A model generated the notes under the pieces. That model was not told the origin of the DNA and made no database searches. It was given only the letters and a program-made list of their open reading frames with translations. Shown in pieces: positions 52,972 to 61,949 of a DNA stretch of 64,000 nucleotides. How positions within the stretch are numbered: position 1 is the first letter of the stretch; each line of letters starts with the position of its first letter. Made by a program: the position numbers and the translations under genes. The DNA is from Bacteroidota bacterium (GTDB lineage: Bacteria; Bacteroidota; Bacteroidia; NS11-12g; UBA955), in the NCBI GenBank assembly GCA_030682255.1, contig JAUXOK010000021.1:29190-93189 (forward strand), given 5' to 3'.

Positions 52972-54860
52972 ATGCCAACAAACGCCATATAATCCCGAGT
53001 AAACACAATTTTGCCAGCAAATGGTTAGTGTTTTCTGTTGATGTATTTTTGGCAGTTTTTGCGTTTTTTATTTTAGCAATTGTTGACAGTTTTAAACAAG
53101 ACCCGAAGGAATTATGGATTTTACTTTTAACTATAATAATTGGGTATTCATTTGGTCAATTTCCAACAAAACTATATACCATTATTGTCCGAAAGACAGC
53201 AATTTCAGATATATACAAATGTTTCCTAACCTCGCTATATGGGTTTTTGATTACCACTATTTTATTAATAGCCATTTATGCTTGGAGTAACAATTTAATA
53301 ATCTTACCAAAGGTTTTACTTGTTTTAGTTTTTCATGCAATCATTGTGTCTTCTTTGTTTGTTTTATGGAGGTTATTGGTAAGAAATTTTTTTTTAGTTA
53401 AACACGACAACGAATCGGGCCCATTTTACTGGATTTATGGAGCAAGCACAGCTGGACTATTAACCTTTGATGCATTAAATCCTCATGGAACTTTGATAGG
53501 CTTTATTGATGACAACAAAAGTATTCAAAAGAAATATATCAATGGATTAAGAGTTTATAGCTTTAGTGATGCTGTATTACAAATTGAAAAATCAAAAACA
53601 CCCGTTCAAGTCATCATTGCTATCCAAAATATTTCTAAAACAGCAAAAGCAACATTGGTTGAGGCGTGTTTGAATAAAAATCTTAAGGTAAAAGTAGTTC
53701 CAGCAATCGAAACTTGGATTCATGGAGAATTAACTGTGGGTCAAATCAAACCAGTAAAAATTGAGGATTTACTAGGAAGAGATGTAATAAATATTGAAAA
53801 TAAAGAAGTTTCAAACGAAATTTATAACAGAATTATTCTAATTACGGGTGCTGCAGGTTCTATCGGTTCTGAATTAGTTGTCCAAATATTGCATTATAAT
53901 CCTTCCAAAATCATTCTTTTTGACCAAGCGGAAACCCCCTTGTTTGACTTAGAGCAAGTGATTAAGAGTTATGATACTAATTTAGAGATAGAATTTGTTG
54001 TGGGTGATATTACAAAACTTACAGAAATTAGAGCTGTTTTTAAGAATAATAATATCGACCTTGTATTTCATGCAGCAGCCTATAAACATGTGCCCATGAT
54101 GGAACAGAATCCTTCAACAGCAATCAAATGCAATTTGTTAGGAACAAAGAATTTAGCCGACATGGCGGATGAATTTAAAGTAAAAAAACTTGTTTTTATC
54201 TCTACAGACAAAGCAGTGAATCCAACCAATGTGATGGGTGCAACAAAGAGGGCAGCAGAGATTTATATACAATCCAAAAATGCTGTTTCAGAAACAGCTT
54301 TTATTACTACCCGATTTGGAAATGTTTTGGGCTCTAACGGTTCAGTAATTCCTCAATTCAAAAAACAAATAGATGCAGGTGGTCCAGTAAGAGTTACCCA
54401 TCCTGAAATCACTAGATATTTTATGACAATTCCCGAGGCTTGTCAACTGGTTTTAGAAGCAGGAGCAATGGGCGAAGGCGGTGAAATTTTCATTTTTGAT
54501 ATGGGAGAGTCAGTAAAAATTATAGACTTAGCCAAAAAAATGATAACCCTCTCAGGTTTAGAAGTAGGCAAAGACATAGAAATTGAATTTTCGGGACTTA
54601 GGCCAGGAGAAAAGCTTTTTGAAGAATTATTAAATGATGCAGAAACAACATTGCCAACTCATCATAACAAAATAATGAGAAGTAAAACAAGAGCGTATGA
54701 CTTTGAAAAAGTTTTTAAAGAAATTGAGTTTTTTCAAAAAATTATGATTGACGAAATAGACGAAATGGAATTAGTAAGCTCTCTAAAAAAACTAGTGCCA
54801 GAATATTTGAGTAAAAATTCAAGATTTGAAATCTTGGATAAAGATTTGAAATTACCTTAA
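52968..54860 (+). CDS. membrane-anchored nucleotide-sugar 4,6-dehydratase (WbpM/CapD/PglF type)
   Basis: 630 residues. Four N-terminal membrane segments (about 17-130), a small Rossmann-like domain (WIYGASTAGLLTF), then a full SDR domain: NAD motif ITGAAGSIGSELVVQI, HAAAYKHVPMMEQ, STDKAVNPTNVMGATKR (catalytic Lys and Met-Gly region), TTRFGNVLGSNGSV. It makes a 4-keto-6-deoxy UDP-sugar at the membrane. The start is TTG overlapping the upstream stop as TTGA; there is no ATG before the first membrane segment. Confidence 0.92.
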   Translation: MNANKRHIIPSKHNFASKWLVFSVDVFLAVFAFFILAIVDSFKQDPKELWILLLTIIIGYSFGQFPTKLYTIIVRKTAISDIYKCFLTSLYGFLITTILLIAIYAWSNNLIILPKVLLVLVFHAIIVSSLFVLWRLLVRNFFLVKHDNESGPFYWIYGASTAGLLTFDALNPHGTLIGFIDDNKSIQKKYINGLRVYSFSDAVLQIEKSKTPVQVIIAIQNISKTAKATLVEACLNKNLKVKVVPAIETWIHGELTVGQIKPVKIEDLLGRDVINIENKEVSNEIYNRIILITGAAGSIGSELVVQILHYNPSKIILFDQAETPLFDLEQVIKSYDTNLEIEFVVGDITKLTEIRAVFKNNNIDLVFHAAAYKHVPMMEQNPSTAIKCNLLGTKNLADMADEFKVKKLVFISTDKAVNPTNVMGATKRAAEIYIQSKNAVSETAFITTRFGNVLGSNGSVIPQFKKQIDAGGPVRVTHPEITRYFMTIPEACQLVLEAGAMGEGGEIFIFDMGESVKIIDLAKKMITLSGLEVGKDIEIEFSGLRPGEKLFEELLNDAETTLPTHHNKIMRSKTRAYDFEKVFKEIEFFQKIMIDEIDEMELVSSLKKLVPEYLSKNSRFEILDKDLKLP

Positions 54861-54870
54861 ACATTATAAT

Positions 54871-55560
54871 ATGAATATTACAGACCAAATCATCCAAAAA
54901 ATCAAGAAAAACAGAATTAGCGCAACTGAAGTAGCTGATTGTATGAATAAAACTGGAAACTTGGACTATGGACTTTATCCTTTAAACAGACAACATTTCA
55001 AAGTAGGAAGAGTTAAATGGACCTATGCACTCAATGAGAGTAATTGGGAGCACCATAGGCAAATTGCTGATATTGATTCAGGGCTTATTTTGATCACAGA
55101 ACCTTTTAATTGTGGCGAAAGAGCAATTTTCGGTGATTTAGTGGCTAAATATTTAATGTTATATTGTCAATCAGAGGCACTTATAGTTTTAGGTAAATTA
55201 AGAGATATTCCACATCTTATAAAGGAGAATTATCCGATTTGGCTAAAAGGAGCTACACCAATAGGCTGTTTTAATAAACCGAGTGAAATAGATTTAGACG
55301 AAAGCATAATTTCAGAAAAAAGAGCCATGTATGATGACAGTATCGCAGTGTGTGATGATAGTGGTGTAGTTATTATACCAAAAGAATTACATAATGAAGA
55401 TTTTCTTAAAAAACTTGATTGGATTGAAGAACAAGAAGACATTTGGTTTGATTGTATTGATAGAAGAAAATGGAGCACTTATGATACAGTGTGTCTTAAA
55501 AAATACCTACATGAACCTGAAAGTAACAAATTTAATCCAGAGAACAATCCGCTTGCATGA
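54871..55560 (+). CDS. RraA-like / class II pyruvate-aldolase-fold protein
   Basis: 229 residues. The RraA/HMG-aldolase fold is seen in VADCMNKTGNLDYGLYPLN, then GDLVAKYLMLYCQSEALIVLGKLRDIPHLIKENYPIWLKGATPIG, where the Arg-Asp pair (LRD) and the following region are the metal/pyruvate site of the aldolases. RraA itself is a smaller RNase E inhibitor and has no place in a glycan operon, so an aldolase or lyase role on a small acid is more likely. The stop overlaps the ATP-grasp gene by 4 bp (ATGA). Confidence 0.75.
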   Translation: MNITDQIIQKIKKNRISATEVADCMNKTGNLDYGLYPLNRQHFKVGRVKWTYALNESNWEHHRQIADIDSGLILITEPFNCGERAIFGDLVAKYLMLYCQSEALIVLGKLRDIPHLIKENYPIWLKGATPIGCFNKPSEIDLDESIISEKRAMYDDSIAVCDDSGVVIIPKELHNEDFLKKLDWIEEQEDIWFDCIDRRKWSTYDTVCLKKYLHEPESNKFNPENNPLA

Positions 55561-56744
55561 AGAAAATAGCTGTTTTAGGCGCTAGCACATATAACATCAA
55601 TGTATATAAAAAACTCAAGAGTGAGGGTTTTTACACATTAGCAATTGATGGAAATCAATTTGCAGAAGCGGCATTATTTGCCGATAAATTTATTCATGTG
55701 GATTATTCAGACATAGATAAGCTTATAGCAGTTTGCCAAGAACATAAAATTGATGCCATAATGCCAATAAATGAATGGGGTGTTATGCCTGCTGCAAAAG
55801 TAGTTACTGAGCTTGGATTAATTGGCAATTCAGAGAAAACAGCTTTATTGGCAACCGACAAAGGTTTGATGCGTCAAACTTGGAAAGAACATAAGGTAGC
55901 CGGTCCAGATTTTATTGTTTTTAAGACACTTGAGGAACTCAAAATAGGGTTGCAAAAAATAGGCTTTCCATGTGTAGTAAAACCAACATTTAGCGGTGGT
56001 GGAGGAAGAGGAATTTCAGTTTTAAAAAGTATTGAAGATGCAGAATGGGCATTCGAATTTGCTTTGCCTGCAGTTAAATACGGCACCTTGATATGTGAAG
56101 AATTTATTGAAGGAACAGAGCTAACTGTAGAAACAATAAGCGTAGATGGTGAAGTTTTTATTTTAGCTATGAGTGATAAAGAAAAACCCGAGTTAAGAAC
56201 AAGAGTAGCAACATCGCTTAATTATCCAGCTAATATTTCTGAAGAACAAAGAATCATAGTAGAAGAAACAGTTAAAAAAGCAGTGTTAGCTTTGGGAATA
56301 ATCTCAGGTATGGCACACTCAGAAGTAATACTCAATGGAACGGAAGTGAAAATGGTTGAAACGGGTGCAAGAGGAGGAGGAAGTCATATTTTCCCTTTAA
56401 TCATTGAGGCAGTTTCAGGTATTAATACACCAGTTGTATTTGCTCATTTACTCACTGGTAAAAAACCAAACTTAAGCAATATTCAAAGAAATGGAGTTGT
56501 TTACAGATTTTTAAATCCACCTCACGGAATTTTAAAAGAAGTAAAAGGTGTTGAAGAAGTTAGAAATTGGTCTGGAATACTAGATGTAGGTGTTACTAAG
56601 AAAAATGGAGAAGAAGTGGGCAACTTAAAAAACTCTTTGGAAAGAGCGGGATTTGTGGTAGCAAGTGGAAAAGATAGAAATACAGCTCAACAACTAGCAA
56701 ACAAAGCTGAGCTGCATATCAAGTTTGATATAGACCCGATTTGA
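55557..56744 (+). CDS. ATP-grasp domain ligase
   Basis: 395 residues. N-terminal Rossmann-like preATP-grasp domain (MKKIAVLGASTYNINVYKKL), ATP-grasp fold from about 100-300 with FPCVVKPTFSGGGGRGISVL, EEFIEGTELTVETISVDGEV and the metal/phosphate ligands in EVKMVETGARGGGSHIFPL. The family joins a carboxylate to an amine, thiol or similar group with ATP. The C-terminal part (LKEVKGVEEVRNWSGILDVG) resembles carboxylase-type ATP-grasp enzymes. Its position after the RraA-like gene suggests it activates the same compound. Confidence 0.88.
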   Translation: MKKIAVLGASTYNINVYKKLKSEGFYTLAIDGNQFAEAALFADKFIHVDYSDIDKLIAVCQEHKIDAIMPINEWGVMPAAKVVTELGLIGNSEKTALLATDKGLMRQTWKEHKVAGPDFIVFKTLEELKIGLQKIGFPCVVKPTFSGGGGRGISVLKSIEDAEWAFEFALPAVKYGTLICEEFIEGTELTVETISVDGEVFILAMSDKEKPELRTRVATSLNYPANISEEQRIIVEETVKKAVLALGIISGMAHSEVILNGTEVKMVETGARGGGSHIFPLIIEAVSGINTPVVFAHLLTGKKPNLSNIQRNGVVYRFLNPPHGILKEVKGVEEVRNWSGILDVGVTKKNGEEVGNLKNSLERAGFVVASGKDRNTAQQLANKAELHIKFDIDPI

Positions 56745-58018
56745 AGAATAAAATTGCTATATTAGGCAATATGAATAATGTCCCTGCTGTAATAGGTAGA
56801 GCTTTGTTAGATAAAGGATACGATGTTACTATGTTTTTTTTAAATGAATATGAACATTTTAAACCTGAATCAGATGCACATGAACCTATAGAGAATTTAA
56901 AAAGGGTAAACTTAGATTGGGAAAGAGACGATATTTTAAAACTATGCAAAAAAGAAATTCTATCAAAAATTGGTGGTTTTGATTTTTATCTTGGAGTGGA
57001 GTGGGCACCAGCATTAACTTGGAAAGCAGGCATAAAACTCAATATGTTCTATGCTATTGGAACAGATTTAACAGATTATCCATTTTATAAATTAAATAGA
57101 TTTCCCCCACCTGTTTGGTTGTTAAAACTACACTTACTTGCAAAACAACAGTTTTATGCTATCAAATACGCAACTTTTTTGAGCATGAACAAAGCTCCAG
57201 AAGTAATGGAGGCAAAACGCAGAAAAATCAATCCATTGGGAAAAAGAATAGTGGGAATTCCATATTTATATACACCTCAGTATACAGAATCCTATTTAAA
57301 TAAATCGAAATTTAAAAATGAGTTTGATGAAATAAAAAATCAAAATGATTTTGTGATTTTTCATCATGTAAGACATGAGTGGGTTGCTTCAAAAAATACT
57401 ATTCACGACAAAGGGAATAATATTCTTTTTTATTCAATAAAAGAATTGAAAGATAAATATCCAAAAAAGAAAATTACACTTATTACCATTGATTATGGAA
57501 CTGATGCAAACAAATCAAAAATTTTGGCTGAAGAATTGGGTTTAACTGATCAAGTTAAATGGTTTCCGAAAATGGAAAAGAAAGATTTGTTGTATGGATT
57601 AAAAGTGAGCGATGTTTTTGTAGGACAACTTGCAGATGCTTTTCCTGCTTATACATCTGTTTATGAAGCATTAGCAATGGGAAAAACCATTATTCACAAA
57701 GGAGATGAAAATGACAGAACATTGTATCCAATAATCAATGCTTATGACACAGAAAGTCTAAGCTGTGCACTTGATAGATGCCTGACTGGTGAAATAAAAA
57801 CCAATGAAATGGGCAAACAAGGACATGCTTGGTTTCAACAAAACGGCTATGATTTCCCAGTGAATGAAGTTGTGAATGCAATTGAAAGTAAAGTTAAATC
57901 AATTAATCCATTTTGGGGTAAAATTCATTGTGGAGCAATAAAATTTGCAATCATTATAATGACACCTATTAAAAATTTATTGTTCAGACTAAGTAGACTT
58001 AAAAAACAACTTAATTGA
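56741..58018 (+). CDS. GT-B fold glycosyltransferase
   Basis: 425 residues. N-terminal Rossmann domain begins KIAILGNMNNVPAVIGRALL; the C-terminal half has the nucleotide-sugar region with DVFVGQLADAFPAYTSVYEALAMGKTIIHKGDEND (E-x7-E-like) as in GT1/GT4-type enzymes. FHHVRHEWVASKNTIHDKGN is a conserved donor-phosphate segment. Start TTG overlaps the ATP-grasp stop (TTGA). Confidence 0.8.
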   Translation: MKNKIAILGNMNNVPAVIGRALLDKGYDVTMFFLNEYEHFKPESDAHEPIENLKRVNLDWERDDILKLCKKEILSKIGGFDFYLGVEWAPALTWKAGIKLNMFYAIGTDLTDYPFYKLNRFPPPVWLLKLHLLAKQQFYAIKYATFLSMNKAPEVMEAKRRKINPLGKRIVGIPYLYTPQYTESYLNKSKFKNEFDEIKNQNDFVIFHHVRHEWVASKNTIHDKGNNILFYSIKELKDKYPKKKITLITIDYGTDANKSKILAEELGLTDQVKWFPKMEKKDLLYGLKVSDVFVGQLADAFPAYTSVYEALAMGKTIIHKGDENDRTLYPIINAYDTESLSCALDRCLTGEIKTNEMGKQGHAWFQQNGYDFPVNEVVNAIESKVKSINPFWGKIHCGAIKFAIIIMTPIKNLLFRLSRLKKQLN

Positions 58019-59232
58019 AAAATCTTTATCTTTTTACCAATCAGTTTCCATACAAAGGAGGGGAACCATTTCTTGAAACGGAAATTCATTACTTATCGCA
58101 AGCCTTTGATGAAGTAATCATTTATCCATTAGCTGGTTTTGAAAACGAATTATTACCAATTCCAAACAATGTAAAAGTCAGAAATTTTAACACCAATCAA
58201 CCCGTTTATCTTCGTAAATTGATGTTGAAACATGGTTGGATTATTGCAAAATGGTTTATTATAGAATTTGTAAAGTCTCCTCATCGATTTAAGTATATTT
58301 CTCAATTCAATTGGAATTTTAAAAGATTGGCAGGCTTATTAAATGCTGCCGTTGGATTAGCCAAAGAATTAAATAAAAGTGGTTTAACAGCAAACAAAGA
58401 CACCGTTATTTTTTATACTTATTGGTTTAACGAGTGGGCTAGTATTTTATCTTTAGCCAATGAGTTAGGATTGAATCAAAAATTCGTTACTAGGGTGCAT
58501 ATGTATGATTTTGAAGAAGAATTTTATAACAGAAAATATTTACCATTTAGAAGAACAGAAATGAGATATCCTGCAAAGATATTTGCTATTTCAGAGTATG
58601 CAGCCAATTATTTAAAGAAACAATTTCCTGGTTATGCGGATAAAATTCATACAAGCAAATTAGGGGTTGAGGATATTGGATTTAATCCTGTTAATGATGA
58701 AATCTATTATATTATTGTTTCGTGCTCAAGTTTAACCTGGTATAAGAGACCATTGAAATTGGTAGAATTAATGTCTCAAATGAAATTACCAATTAAGTGG
58801 TATCATTTTGGCGATGGGGATATGAGGGACGTTTTTTTAGAAAAAACTAAACATTTGCCCAACCATATTGAGTTTTTTTGGCAAGGACATGTATCAAATA
58901 CCGCAGTAACAAAGTTTTATCTGAACAATCAAGTAGATTTGTTGATCAATGTCAGTTCTTTTGAGGGCATACCTGTCAGTTTAATGGAAGCCATCAGTTT
59001 TGGAATTCCCATAGCAGGTTGCAATATTTGTGGTCAACCAGAAATCATCAATCAACAAACAGGTGTATTATTAGAAAAAGAATTTAATGCACAAGCAGCA
59101 GCAAAAACTTTAGATGAGTTTTTAATAAAAAATTCTAGAAACCAAATATACAGACAACAAGTTAAAGCATTTTGGCAGGAAAACTTTAACGCACCTAAAA
59201 ATTATAAGCAATACATTTCAAAAATCTTTTAA
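58015..59232 (+). CDS. glycosyltransferase family 4
   Basis: 405 residues. N-terminal LYLFTNQFPYKGGEPFLETEI is a common GT4 start. IHTSKLGVED opens the donor domain (about residue 210), followed by SSLTWYKRPLKLVELMSQ and the E-x7-E motif in SSFEGIPVSLMEAISFGIPIAG. It transfers a sugar from a nucleotide donor onto the growing glycan. The start is TTG, overlapping the previous stop (TTGA). Confidence 0.9.
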   Translation: MKNLYLFTNQFPYKGGEPFLETEIHYLSQAFDEVIIYPLAGFENELLPIPNNVKVRNFNTNQPVYLRKLMLKHGWIIAKWFIIEFVKSPHRFKYISQFNWNFKRLAGLLNAAVGLAKELNKSGLTANKDTVIFYTYWFNEWASILSLANELGLNQKFVTRVHMYDFEEEFYNRKYLPFRRTEMRYPAKIFAISEYAANYLKKQFPGYADKIHTSKLGVEDIGFNPVNDEIYYIIVSCSSLTWYKRPLKLVELMSQMKLPIKWYHFGDGDMRDVFLEKTKHLPNHIEFFWQGHVSNTAVTKFYLNNQVDLLINVSSFEGIPVSLMEAISFGIPIAGCNICGQPEIINQQTGVLLEKEFNAQAAAKTLDEFLIKNSRNQIYRQQVKAFWQENFNAPKNYKQYISKIF

Positions 59233-59240
59233 TATTCAAT

Positions 59241-59954
59241 ATGTTCAACATTATAAAAAAATTAGTGCCCTATCAATTAAAAGTAAAATTAGTTCAGTAT
59301 TTAAGAACAAAATTACCTGATATATCTGTAGAAGCACAAAGAGCTAAGTTATCAAAACATTGGGAGAAAATAGAAAGTGAAATCCCAAGAATAGATATCG
59401 AAAGTAAACACATACAACATTTAAAAATGTTAACCACAAGAGAAGAAATGTTAACATTATTACCTAAAAACTGTACAGTTGCAGAATTAGGTGTGAATAG
59501 AGGCGATTTTAGCAAGAAAATATTAGATACTTGTCAACCCCAAAAGTTTCATATCATTGATGTTTGGAGTAGCGACCGATATCATAGGGGCTTGCAGAAA
59601 ATTGTTGAAGAAAGATTTGAAAAAGAAATTTCTAGTGGACAAATTGAAATCAATTTAGGGTATTCAACGGATGTTGTCAATCAATTTCAAGACAGCTATT
59701 TTGATTGGATATACATCGACACAGACCATTCTTATGAAGTAACTAGGGATGAATTAGAAAAATATAGAAATAAAATTAAACCAGGAGGCATTATTGCAGG
59801 TCATGATTTTATTGTTGGATATTGGAGAGACATGGTAAGATATGGTGTGATAGAAGCTGTTTATGAATTTTGTGTTAAATACGATTGGGAAATATTATAT
59901 TTAAGCATGGAAATCAATGAACATCCAAGTTTTGCAATTAGAAGAATCCAATAA
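59241..59954 (+). CDS. class I SAM-dependent methyltransferase
   Basis: 237 residues. SAM motif I is CTVAELGVNRGDFSKKILD, motif II FHIIDVWSSDRY, then SYFDWIYIDTDHSYEVTRDELEKYRNKIKPGGIIAGHDF, the Methyltransf_24 pattern with the DxDH metal site. It probably methylates a sugar hydroxyl or carboxyl of the glycan, and is a candidate for the end cap recognised by the Wzt carbohydrate domain. Confidence 0.88.
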   Translation: MFNIIKKLVPYQLKVKLVQYLRTKLPDISVEAQRAKLSKHWEKIESEIPRIDIESKHIQHLKMLTTREEMLTLLPKNCTVAELGVNRGDFSKKILDTCQPQKFHIIDVWSSDRYHRGLQKIVEERFEKEISSGQIEINLGYSTDVVNQFQDSYFDWIYIDTDHSYEVTRDELEKYRNKIKPGGIIAGHDFIVGYWRDMVRYGVIEAVYEFCVKYDWEILYLSMEINEHPSFAIRRIQ

Positions 59955-60118
59955 TTCTCAAAATCCAATTATTTTATTGATTGTTTTTGTCAATGTTAAC
60001 ATACATTAAGATTTATACATAAACATTCAGCAAAGACTTTAAAAATTTGTTTGGAAAAGAATACTTAAATGCGGATAATTTATATGCAGCATTTGCAAAG
60101 AGTTTAAACAAGATATAA
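59955..60118. other. intergenic gap within the polysaccharide locus
   Basis: 164 AT-rich bp without a gene. CATTTGCAAAG at about 60090 resembles the TTTG part of a -7 element but lacks the TA. Confidence 0.4.
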
Positions 60119-61237
60119 ATGGAGTTTAATAAAACATTACAAAACATTACCCCTTCCGCTTCAATGTCAAAAGGACTAAGCGAAGTGTCTGTGTTTGCAA
60201 ATTTGGCAGTAGGTAGTCCTGATATTTTACCTCCAAAGGAAATTAACACTTTATGTTTGGAGTTTAGTAAAAACCCAAATTTTTCTTATGGTCAAACTAA
60301 AGGGTCTGTTAAAGCCTTGTACAACTTACATAAATTGGTGTTTAATGAAAATCCAAATATTAATCCAGATAAGCAGATAAGCTTGTGTAATGGGGCTAAA
60401 TTTGGTATTTATCTAACACTAAAAACTATTTGTAATCCAAAAGAGCATATAATGCTTCTTCAGCCATATTGGCTGAGTTACCCTGATATTTGTAAAAGTT
60501 TAGATTTGCTTTGGTCTGGTTTTGAATATGATTTTAACAATAACTCTTACAATATTGATGCTTTAAAACAATCTTTATTATCTGAAAACTCAAAAGTATT
60601 GTTGCTTAATAATCCTAACAATCCATCAGGTAAATTATTATCCCTTGATTTTTTAAAAGAAATGATAGGTTTTTGTGCAAAACATGATATTTGGTTAGTT
60701 TTAGATGAAGTGTATAAAGACCTAAACTTTGCTAAACAGTCTAATATTCATGAAAACTTGCATGGAGACAACTTGATCAGGGTAGGCTCATTATCCAAAT
60801 CTATAGCTTTAGCGGGTATGCGTATCGGTTATGTACAAGGAAGCGAAAACTTTATATCAAACTTTAATTTGTTCAACCAACATATAAGCACATGCATTAA
60901 TAATTTATCAATATTTTTGGTGGAAAATATCAGTAAATCCTGTTATGATTTATTTTCTCAATTTTGCATTGAAAGATATAAAGAACGGTTTGAAATTGCC
61001 CAAATCATTTTAGAACAGAAGGGATATTCGTATTTACAAAGTGAATCTTCTTTTTATTTGTTGGTAAAAGTTACACCACACTTTAAAGATATTGAGACAG
61101 CTATACAAACTTTAGAAGAAAAAGGAATTATTGTTACAAAGGGGGAACATTATGGGGCTCAATTCAAAGATTTTTTAAGAATATGCCTCACAATAGATAA
61201 ACAAAAATTAGTAGAAACATTAAATCAATTTAATTAA
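60119..61237 (+). CDS. pyridoxal-phosphate aminotransferase class I/II
   Basis: 372 residues. The PLP lysine is in GSLSKSIALAGMRIGYV (about 237), with LLLNNPNNPSGKLLS and VLDEVYKDLNF as cofactor contacts. It has the fold of amino-acid aminotransferases such as AspAT or histidinol-phosphate aminotransferase, not the sugar type, so its substrate is likely an amino or keto acid. It starts a second group with the TIM-barrel and AsnB genes. Confidence 0.88.
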   Translation: MEFNKTLQNITPSASMSKGLSEVSVFANLAVGSPDILPPKEINTLCLEFSKNPNFSYGQTKGSVKALYNLHKLVFNENPNINPDKQISLCNGAKFGIYLTLKTICNPKEHIMLLQPYWLSYPDICKSLDLLWSGFEYDFNNNSYNIDALKQSLLSENSKVLLLNNPNNPSGKLLSLDFLKEMIGFCAKHDIWLVLDEVYKDLNFAKQSNIHENLHGDNLIRVGSLSKSIALAGMRIGYVQGSENFISNFNLFNQHISTCINNLSIFLVENISKSCYDLFSQFCIERYKERFEIAQIILEQKGYSYLQSESSFYLLVKVTPHFKDIETAIQTLEEKGIIVTKGEHYGAQFKDFLRICLTIDKQKLVETLNQFN

Positions 61238-61242
61238 ATAAT

Positions 61243-61944
61243 ATGTTTGACTGTCATTTACATGTAGAAACAGGACTAGATAAATATGATGCTGATATTA
61301 CATCAGGCAACATTATTTTTAATTCAATAGAGTCTTATGAAAAACATGGGCCATTGCACCCTAATTATTTTCACAGCCTTATATTTGATTTTAATAAAGA
61401 GATAACTTATTTCAAAAAATTAATACAGTCGAAAAAAATAGTATGTTTAAAAATACATAGTAGAATTCAAAAAATTTCAGTAAAAGACTATTCATATTTA
61501 ATACAAAGATTAAAAGATTTAGATGAAAATATTCCTATTATTTATGATGCATTTTATTACGGTGAAGACATTCTTTTTCAACCAAATTTAATTGAATTAA
61601 TTAATTTAGTTAAAACTTTTCCTGAAAGAAAATTTATAATTGCACATGCAGGTGGGTACGAGATTTTAAAGTATTATTTCCATTTAAGAACATTTTCAAA
61701 TGTAGGTTATGATTTATCTCTTTCACTTCAATATTTAGAAGACTCAAGTTGCAAACAAGATTTACTGAAGCTAATAAAATATACATCTCATGAAAAGCTT
61801 TTTTTTGGTTCAGATTATCCTTTTGCATCCCCAAAAAATCAATATAATATATTAAAACAAATTTTAGCAGATTTAAATTTTGATTCAGAACAAACCAGTC
61901 TAATTTTTGAAAACAGTTGGCTCAATTTTATCAATAATAAATAA
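61243..61944 (+). CDS. TIM-barrel metal-dependent hydrolase (amidohydrolase superfamily)
   Basis: 233 residues. Metal ligands follow the superfamily order: CHLHVE at the N-terminus, KIHSR in strand 4, IAHAGG (His) and FGSDYPF (Asp) in strand 8. Proteins of this kind hydrolyse amides or lactones or decarboxylate small acids. It lies 5 bp after the aminotransferase and 5 bp before asnB, so it belongs to the same unit. Confidence 0.82.
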   Translation: MFDCHLHVETGLDKYDADITSGNIIFNSIESYEKHGPLHPNYFHSLIFDFNKEITYFKKLIQSKKIVCLKIHSRIQKISVKDYSYLIQRLKDLDENIPIIYDAFYYGEDILFQPNLIELINLVKTFPERKFIIAHAGGYEILKYYFHLRTFSNVGYDLSLSLQYLEDSSCKQDLLKLIKYTSHEKLFFGSDYPFASPKNQYNILKQILADLNFDSEQTSLIFENSWLNFINNK

Positions 61945-61949
61945 TAATC

